NCBI GenBank assembly: GCA_030248065.1
Contig: JASAMV010005084.1
Location: 41,193 to 105,192, forward strand
DNA from: Rhynchonema sp. JSB1_4
Lineage: Eukaryota; Nematoda; Chromadorea; Monhysterida; Xyalidae
Length of the DNA stretch: 64,000 bases
Reading direction: 5' to 3'
Shown: positions 56,804 through 64,000 of the stretch, one piece after another
How positions within the stretch are numbered: the first letter of the stretch is position 1
How the letters are laid out: the number at the start of each line of letters is the position of its first letter
The notes under the pieces: model-generated
What the model was told of the DNA's origin: nothing
Database searches by the model: none
Seen by the model: only the letters and a program-made list of their open reading frames with translations
Made by a program: the position numbers and the translations under genes

Positions 56804-57088
56804 ATGAATACCGTAACCCTGATGTTGCTACTATTGGCCACCGTCATTTGTGTGGCGCTCAACCAAGACGATTTCGATGATTCCGAAGTAAGTCTCATAG
56901 ATTGTGAGTCAAGATGAACAAATGTTGTGATAGATGAAAGTTACACAGCACAACTTTGCCGGTGCTTTCAGTCGAATCGGGTAAAGCGAAAGGACGATTA
57001 CGATGATGGCCAACAGTCAACAATGGTGGTTCTGCCGCTTTTCTTCACGCAACATTTTCATAAAAGCGACGATGACGAAAAAACTTAA
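56804..57088 (+). CDS. Secreted short acidic propeptide, cluster gene 2
   Basis: Two exons, 56804-56887 (28 codons, signal peptide LMLLLLATVICVALNQDD) and 56972-57088 (38 codons plus stop). The phase-0 intron has GTAAGT and TTTCAG sites. Exon 2 has SNRVKRKDD, a dibasic cleavage site, then MVVLPLFFTQHF, the same core as the previous gene, and a short acidic end (KSDDDEKT). It lacks the long Asp run and His-rich tail of its neighbour. The total is 66 residues. The leader motif AATCATCAACA is 27 nt before the ATG. It is a paralogue of cluster gene 1. Function unknown; likely a processed secreted peptide. Confidence 0.75.
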
Positions 57089-57897
57089 GGAAACCTCAAT
57101 TCGACTCCAATTTTACCGTTATGATTCATATAGTTTGACAACAGATCGTGTTTATAATACTACGTGAAGCATTTCGTGAAAAAAAAACGTGACTATTATC
57201 CGTATGTAGAGGGCACTGTGTGGATTGGTTGTTGTTTTGATATTGCACAAGAGTGTGAACATTGCGTTTGTGTTATTTTTATTCGTGCTGCGTTGAAGAG
57301 TAAAACATTTATGATGAAGTTATGCATTGCCGGCAATCATGTTTGACTGCTTTTGATATACACTATACTGTAGACCGAAAGATAGAGCGACAAACTCGGT
57401 GATACGATCGTACCGGACGTGCTTTGCCTTGGTCACGTGACTGTTATGAAGACGCCCCTAACTTCGTCCGGCGTAAAAGACGTTCCCCGACCGAAATGAA
57501 TAACCTTTAATATGGACGAAAATAGTGCCTCCAGTAAATTGCTTAATGCAAATGCAAGAATCACGCTTCATCAAAGGTTCACACATCCGGTTCTATCTGA
57601 TGATCACCAAGTTTGGTATTGCTCATGGGGTTTTTCCACCTCAAAATATTCAAAATTTGGTGGCCGCAGAGTAGGCTCACGCACCACGAAGGGATTAAGC
57701 ACACAGTGGTACTGATAGCAAACCATTCATTCCGCATTCATACTAGGTCATGTAACAAAGGACAGGACACTGTCAGGACCATAAAAGCAGGCAGAAGCGT
57801 CAGCTTTTGATCACTGTTTTTACACTCAGAAGCGACGCTTGGCCTTGTAGTTCGATATCCGAGTTCACAAAATCATCAAGATCACAATCGTTCCAAA
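57089..57897. other. Spacer between cluster genes 2 and 3
   Basis: No exon supported; holds the presumed promoter of gene 3 near its right end. Confidence 0.4.
57780..57787 (+). promoter_or_regulatory. TATA-like box upstream of cluster gene 3
   Basis: CATAAAAG lies 110 nt before the ATG of the third secreted-peptide gene and is followed by GC-richer sequence that could hold the transcription start. No equivalent box was recognised for the other cluster genes, so this is a weak call. Confidence 0.25.
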
Positions 57898-58339
57898 ATG
57901 ACTACCGCAACCCTGGTGTTGCTGCTGTTGGCCACCGCCGTTTGCGTTGTGCGCAGTCAAGACGATTTGGGTGCTGTCGATGTTTGTTTGTTTTTGAACG
58001 ATTTCAATTTTGTCACAGTGATTTCTCTGCCCAACAAAAATTCACAAAATTTCTTCAGATGGACCTGGACAAGCGTCAGACCGATGTGGATTTCGATGAC
58101 GTAAGATGACATATTGCACCTTTTTGGAACTTTTTGGCAAGTCCATGTTTTGTCCTTTGGTTCCAGGTCGATGAACTGACAAAGCGAAACCACTATGGGG
58201 ATGAGGAGCTCGGCAGAGGCAAGGTACTGATTGGACTGCGCATGTGTTACCATGCTTTCAAAGTCGTGTAACACTGCACTCCTGCACGGTCACTGTTGAA
58301 ACATATCGTTTTTTGTTGCAGCGTAATTTCAAGAAATGA
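57898..58339 (+). CDS. Secreted multi-dibasic peptide precursor, cluster gene 3
   Basis: Four exons: 57898-57981, 58059-58100, 58167-58223 and 58322-58339, all joined in phase 0, giving 66 residues. The signal peptide is LVLLLLATAVCVV, ending SQDD. Three basic sites follow: DKR before QTDVDFDD, TKR before NHYGDEELGR, and GKR before a terminal NFKK. The Gly-Lys-Arg is the classic precursor signal for C-terminal amidation, so a possible product is NHYGDEELGR-amide. Gln after the first KR could form pyroglutamate. The amidation triplet is split by intron 3. The leader motif AATCATCAAGA is 27 nt upstream. The layout is neuropeptide-like, but the cluster context equally allows a gland secretion. 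No known family recognised. Confidence 0.72.
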
Positions 58340-59269
58340 AGACGAAGATGATGCTGTTGAGGCGCGTATTTGATATCCGGATATTTTTTTTTAAAATACT
58401 TGGGATGTTTTGTGATAAGTGATTAGTACAAACTTTGTTTTCATTTTTGTAAGCGACATGTGACAATGCATTGCATTGAATTCCTTTCGTCAGCATAAAA
58501 ATTTGTCACCCGTAAGTTCCACCTATCTTTCCAAGCGCGTGTCAGGTTTTCCAGCGCGAAAAATACAGTCCGTTTTAGGCTTGGTTGCGTGTTTCCTTCG
58601 ATTCAAGCTGAGGCTTAAAGTCAGTTTGTACTCTGACTGCCCGGCAGTAGCAGTGAGAAATTTGTGGCTGCCCGTTCGGTCAGCTCATTACCAGACCAAG
58701 AACAGCAGGCAGCGGTCAATGGACAGATCAGAGCAGGCAATCACCACAAGCAATAACTGCCTTGCCGGGCACTTCTGCGTGGTAATGACTTCTCCGAATT
58801 TTGATTTCTACTTCCCGGAAGTCAGAAGTATAAATCGACCTTTAGGCGCAGGCCTAAGCCTGAGCCTAAAAATAAGCCTAAACCTAATTCCGTACCTGTT
58901 TAGGTTGTTGTCCAGATTGTCGCTTTTGTTTCAATGACTGCTTCTTCAATGTTTTGTCGTCTTTGTCTTGTCCTTTACGTCAGCCGCCTATGGCGTCGAA
59001 TTGGTGGGAAATAATCAGTATAGCACACGTCCACGCTTCAGTGGAAAACTGGTTGAAAAATTGTAGAATTAGAAAAGCTTATTTGAATTCTGGTTCTATT
59101 TTGTTTTCGTTGTAGAGCCGCGAGACACAAATAATCGTTTATTTCGGTTCCGGTAACCTGAATTCTCTAGCATTTGTCATTTTCAATTGCAAAGCTAACG
59201 TTCACACTTGGACTTCGAGTTGAATATCAGAATTGCCATGTGAATCATCAAGACCACCATCATATCGCA
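58340..59269. other. Spacer between cluster genes 3 and 4
   Basis: Contains the second copy of the dispersed repeat (about 58665-58770) and a CCTAA-type tract (58841-58895, GGCCTAAGCCTGAGCCTAAA-like). No exon supported. Confidence 0.4.
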
Positions 59270-62010
59270 ATGGGTACCGTAACCGTGGTGTTTGTGCTGT
59301 TGACCGCCTTCGTTTGTGTTGTGCTCAATCAGGACGACATGGATTTGGACGTTTGTTCCGTTGAGAAGTGCGATTTGTAGTGTTCACGAAAGTCATGTTA
59401 TGACGTTCTCACACGCAAACCTACACATGTTGTGATCTTAGCCCTAATTTCAGCAATCAGATCCGGAGAAGCGACAGACCGACGTGGACTTGAAAGATGT
59501 AAACAGTTTCGCAGTTTCATTGACTTCGCTTGTACAGACATTTTTAAGCATGTGCTTCCTCCCTGCAGACCGGTGAACTGGCAAAGCGAAGCTTCTCTCC
59601 GGAAACGTTCGAGGACTTTGAGAGAGTCCCGGTGAGTATTACATATGATTAGTACCTGATTGTGGTATAAGTTTTACTGCTCCTGCTAAATACTGCGTCT
59701 GAGAAAACTACTGGCTTACCACATGATCATGCTAATCAATTCAGCGCAAAGCCAGAGGAAGGAAGAAGCTTGGCAGGAAGACAAAACCTAGAAGGAAACA
59801 GAGGAAGAAAATAACGAAGGGAATTCGAAAGAAAAAGGTGAAAAATGTGAAGAATGTTAAGCAACGAAGAAACAGGCAAAAGAAAAATGGGAAAAATAGG
59901 CTGGGCAAAAACACGAAGAAAGTGAAACAACAGAGGAATGAAAAGAAGATGGTGACGAATAAAGGCAAGAAGAAGAAGCCGCAACAAAAGAAGAACAAGA
60001 AGGAAATGAAGATAAATGGCAAGAGGAGGAAGAAGCCACAACAAAAGAATAACAAGAAGAAGATGAAAATAAGTGACAAGAAGAAGAAGCCACAACAAAA
60101 GAGTAAACAGAAGAAGATGAAAACAAATGGCAAGAAGAAGAAGCCACAACAAATGAATAAAACAAAGAAGGTAACGATGAGTAGCAAGAAGAAAGCACAA
60201 CAAAAGAATAAAAAGAAAAAGAAGAAGACACTAAATGGCAAGAAGGAGAAGAAACAGAAAAGTAAGAAGAAGAATAAGCTTGAAACGAAGAAGAAACAGA
60301 AAAAGATGAAAGACAAGAAAAAGAAACGGAAGAATATGGAAAGTGATCCCGGAGGACAAGGAGTTGGCGCTGGGGCAGCTCTAGCCGGAGCCGGAATTGG
60401 TGCAGGGGCTGCTCTGGGCGGAGCCGGAATTGGCGCAGGGGCTGCTCTGGGCGGAGCCGGAATTGGCGCAGGCGCAGCTCTGGGCGGGGCCGGGCTTGGC
60501 AAGGGAGAAGCTGGCCCCGGCGGAGGCGGAGCTCTCGAGGCCCGAGGATCGGTGGGGCTGGCCCCGGCGGAGGCGGAGGTTTCGGTGGAGCTGGCCCCGG
60601 CGGAGGCGGAGGTTTCGGTGGGGCTGGCCCCGGCGGAGGCGGAGGTTTCGGTGGAGCTGGCCCCGGCGGAGGCGGAGGTTTCGGTGGAGCTGGTCCCGGC
60701 GGAGGCGGAGGTTCGAGCGCCCCGGCGGAGGCGGAGGTTTCGGTGGCTCAGGCGTGGGCGCAGCAGCCGCACAAGGGATGGAAGCACCGGGACAATGGAG
60801 AGGAGGTGCTTGCCAAGGAGGACAATGCCAAATAGCAGATATGAGTCCAGGGGCAGACATCGGCCAAGATCAAGGTGGTTCGGGACGAACACCGGGAAAC
60901 GCCGGGCAAGGTTTACTTTTTGGAGCTTCAAATCGGATATCATCCATAATATGAATTTACGGCCTTTCGTGTGACATAAAACACCCAACACAAACAGGTC
61001 AACAAGGAGGAGACGACTTCGGTGGAGGAACGGAATCTGAAGAAGAGGACAGTTCCGCTGAGGAAGAAGAAGAAGAAGATTCCCGAGGAGCATCACAAAA
61101 AGACGGGCAAGGTTTGCTCTTTGGGGCTTCTAATTTGGGGTTTCTTCTGTGGCATAAAGCATACAACACAAACAGATCATCAAGAATCAGATGACATCGG
61201 TGGACGAAAAGACCCCGAAAGGCAAGAATCTTTTGCTGGAGAAAAAGGAGGAAATCACGCAGGAGCATCTGAGGATGACAGCCAAGGTCTACATTTCCCA
61301 GGGCTTTTATTCCTCGTTCATAAGTAACGTTAAAGCTCTTAGTGTGTTGCTCGTAAGTGCACAAGTATTGAAGAGCGTGAACAAAACAAAACGCACACAC
61401 AGGTTCTGAGAACTTGGACGGTCAACAAAAAGTAGGCGATTTCCGAGGAGGAGGAGGAATTGGTGCAAAGGAACATTTCACACAAGGCGTAGAAAAACAA
61501 GACTGGGGAGGTGGACCGGCGGAAGACTTCGGGCCAGGTTTGCTATCGTTGGAGTTCTTATCTCGAATTCATAAGTCTTTAGCGCTTATCGTCTGTTGCT
61601 CATAATTATATCAACGTTGATGACTGTTTATAAAACATAGAGCGCACACAGGTTCTGAGAAAGTGGGCGCGCAACAGAAAGGAGGCGACTTCCAAGGAGA
61701 AGGAGACATTGGAGCGAAAGAAAATTCCACACAAGACGAAGAAAGAAAAGAATGGGGAGGGGCACCGGCGGAAGAAAGAAAAGACTGGGGAGGGGGACCG
61801 GCGGAAGAAAGAAAAGACGGGGGAGGGGGACCGGCCGAAGACTTCCAGCAACATTCAAAGGAATTTGAAGGAGAACCAGAAGAAGAATTCAAGCAGAGAG
61901 ACGAACACAAAAGTGAAGGTACCCAATGGGAACACCAAGACGGACAAGGAATTGGAGAGACAGATGAGCAATGGAAGGGAAAACTGGACACGGAAGCGGC
62001 AATGGCTTAG
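59270..62010 (+). CDS. Large secreted Lys-block/Gly-rich/acidic modular protein, cluster gene 4
   Basis: Exons: 59270-59350 (signal peptide), 59454-59498 (QSDPEKRQTDVDLKD), 59569-59631 (ELAKRSFSPETFEDFERVP), 59745-60910, 60998-61111, 61176-61286, 61403-61537 and 61652-62010 (stop TAG). Exon 4 starts with about 200 residues dominated by Lys, with recurring KKKKPQQ and NGKKKK words, then GAGIGAGAALGG repeats, then GPGGGGGFGGA repeats. Exons 5-8 are phase-1 symmetric and encode Gly/Glu/Asp-rich modules with GGDF-like words and repeated (K)(D/E)WGGGPAE units. Within the Gly-rich part the readable frame shifts twice, so one continuous protein is not obtained as sequenced. Indels in GC-rich repeats or real decay could explain it. 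The domain order recalls silk-, glue- or matrix-type structural proteins. No homologue recognised. Confidence 0.68.
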
Positions 62011-62760
62011 CACTGATGTTAAAGCGATTCAGGACCAAATGAAAAGTGATATTATGACTTGTTACATGTCGCATTTTTACATGACGTACGATGTGTTTTA
62101 TATCAGTTGAAATGTGTTTTTTTTGATTGTCCATAAACCGCCCAATGGAAGCGAAAGCGAAATAACCGCGTTGAAATTTGAGTGCAGACGATAAACAGAT
62201 CTAGAAAATTATGTAGGTAACGGATTTTTGAACGCCTATCCGCCCGCCTCCATGGAAACTAGGGGGAAAACTGGGTATTATTCAGGCAGAGGATAATACA
62301 TGGACAGATCTGGAAAATCTGTATGATGAGATTTTGGCTGTTGATTCGGCCACCCGAAGACGAAAGAACGGGGTTAAAGACTGTATTACGAAAGAATCGT
62401 TATTGTGAGAGTGAATATTTTGCGAAAAACGTGAGGGCTTGGTATCTTTTAATCCGGGATATGCATTGGCCTATAAGGAGCACAAACACAGATCAGGGAG
62501 CACCGAATACCATAATATCGAACAAGACCACCGGTGCGTTCTTGAGTGCTAATGTACTGAAACTTCAAAATGAAAAAACGCACTTTTGCGTTTGTTATTT
62601 GGCGTTCGAATGTACACACGGATAATTTCAATTTGGTCATCTGAATTCAGTCGCATTTCATTATTTTACTTTTCCGTTTGCAAAAACAACGTTCACGCTT
62701 GGACTTCGAATTGAATATCAGAATTCCCATGTGAATCATCAAGACCACCATTATATCGCT
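62011..62760. other. Spacer between cluster genes 4 and 5
   Basis: No exon supported. The last 70 bp are closely similar to the leader of gene 4, showing the duplication boundary lies upstream of the ATG. Confidence 0.45.
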
Positions 62761-64000
62761 ATGGGTACCGTAACCGTGGTGTTTGTGCTGTTGACCACCT
62801 TCGTTTGTGTGGTGCTCAATCAGGACGACGTGGATTTAGACGTTTGTTCCGTTGAGAAGTGCGATTTGTAGTGTTCACGAAAGTCATGTTATGACGTTCT
62901 CACACGCATGTTGCGACCTTTCCCTCAATTACTTCAGACTGATTTGGAAAAACGACAGGCCGACATGGACTTCGATAGCGTGAGATATCAAGTGTTGCTT
63001 TCTTTTTTATTCCGGATTTTAAACACTTATGAGAGTCTTTCCTTTCTACAGACCGCTGACCTGGCAAAGCAAAATTACTCTTTGGCTACGAAAGAAGACT
63101 TTGATAGAGTTAGGGTGAGTAATTCAATCAGTAACTATATTATGAGTGCAATCTTCATCATTCAAATGCGCAGTTATAATCGTCACTTTAAGGTTCTTAC
63201 ATGCTCATTGTTTTAGCGAGCTAGACCCAGGGCAAAGAAGAAGGCAAAGAAACCGAGGAAAAAGCGAAAAAATAGGAAGAATTTCAAAAGGACGCAGCCG
63301 AAGAAAAAGAAAAGCAGGAACCAGAAGAAAATTGGAAAAAATGTGACGAGTGTTAAAAGACAGAAAACCAAGGGAAAGAAGGGCAAGGGTAGGAAGAACA
63401 GCAAGAAGATGAAAGTCAAACAAATGGATACGAAAAAACAGAATGGAAAACATCTGAAGCAGAAAGCGAAAAGTGTGAAAGGTGTTGGTGGGAAGAAAAA
63501 CAAAAGACAGAAGGATAAAAAGAAGAACAGATTAAAGGATAAGAAAGGGTTGATGGATAAAAACAAGAAGAAAAAGAACTTAAAGAGCTCGAAGAACAAA
63601 GGACTGAAGGAGAAGAAGAAGAGAGGAAAGAGTAAGAACAGGCCGATGAATCGCAACAAAAAGAAAACCAAAGGAAAGAACATCAAGAAAAACAAGAAAA
63701 ATATGAAAGATGTAAAAGGGAAAGGGAAGCAAAAGAAGAAGGGAAAGCAAATAAAAAAAAGAAGTAAATGGCAAGAAGAAGAAGCCACAAAAAAGAAGAA
63801 GAAGAATATGCTTGACACGAAGACAAAGAAAGCAGAAAAAGCTGAAAGACAAAGAAAAAAAACAGAAGAAGTCGAAAAAAAAGCCAATTGCGAAGAACTA
63901 GGAGTTGGCGCAGGGGCTGCTCTTTGGATGGGCGGGGCCGGGCTTGGGGCAGGGGCGCTGTGGGCGGGGCCGGCCTTGGGGCAGGCGCAGCTCTTGGCGG
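62761..64000 (+). CDS. Large secreted Lys-block protein, cluster gene 5 (3' truncated by window)
   Basis: Exons 62761-62841, 62938-62979 and 63052-63114, with exon 4 from 63217 open to the right edge; all junctions are phase 0. The signal exon differs from gene 4 by very few residues, and the 5' leader and the start of intron 1 are nearly identical. The propeptide has TDLEKRQADMDFDS. The second basic site of gene 4 (AKR) reads AKQ here. Exon 4 begins RARPRAKKKAKK and remains Lys-rich for about 220 residues, then turns to Gly/Ala-rich (GVGAGAAL, GGAGLGAG). After the A8 run near 63750 the reading departs from the NGKKKKPQ word seen in gene 4, and one base appears missing near 63957, so indels are likely here too. 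Confidence 0.68.

Noticed and set aside
59741..61096. 451-codon minus-strand frame, Phe/Leu-rich
   Set aside because: It is the antisense of the Lys-rich exon: AAG/AAA read backwards gives Leu/Phe. The plus-strand model has signal peptide, splice sites and a paralogue.
63213..63887. 224-codon minus-strand Phe-rich frame
   Set aside because: Antisense of the Lys block of cluster gene 5, same artefact.

Overview
This is a stretch of an animal nuclear genome. Genes are split into short exons with GT-AG introns, and the products are metazoan families: an ABCC/MRP half-transporter region, a BTB and C2H2 zinc-finger protein, and two TTC3/DZIP3-like RING proteins. The introns are full of small non-autonomous DNA transposons. 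I infer an invertebrate but cannot name the phylum. I saw no rRNA, tRNA, CRISPR array or transposase gene.

Layout. 1-6.46 kb (minus): an ABCC4-like transporter, with its 3' half cut off by the left edge. 6.76-14.97 kb (minus): a protein with two consecutive BTB domains, apparently followed by at least eight C2H2 fingers. 15-23.2 kb: almost only repeats, including a tandem array of about 970 bp units and hAT-type elements nested up to four deep; a Helitron-like element lies at 22.1 kb. 23.7-39.9 kb (minus): TTC3/DZIP3-like gene A, with about 30 exons. 41.3-49.1 kb (minus): its tandem paralogue gene B, whose RING exons I can follow to a stop codon. 50.9-54.3 kb (minus): a 64-codon minigene that copies the first exons of gene B; its 2.9 kb intron consists mostly of nested transposons.

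55.2-64 kb (plus) is the most unusual part. Five tandem genes share a first exon (signal peptide ending near a QDD/RDD motif, phase-0 intron), a conserved 5' leader motif and mostly a K-R propeptide cleavage site, but have quite different mature regions. Two are short acidic or His-rich peptides with a shared core, one is a short dibasic-processed peptide with a possible amidation signal, and two are large proteins with a roughly 200-residue lysine-rich block followed by Gly/Ala-rich repeats. The first large gene adds a run of duplicated, phase-1 symmetric acidic exons. I infer a secreted structural or glandular gene family.

The repeats are informative in themselves. At least 15 short elements have CAGTG-, CAGGG- or TAGGG-like inverted ends, and most have a readable 8-bp target duplication, which is diagnostic of hAT-type insertion. 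Other families have TA duplications and resemble Tc1/mariner-type MITEs. Repeat nesting gives a relative insertion order at several sites.
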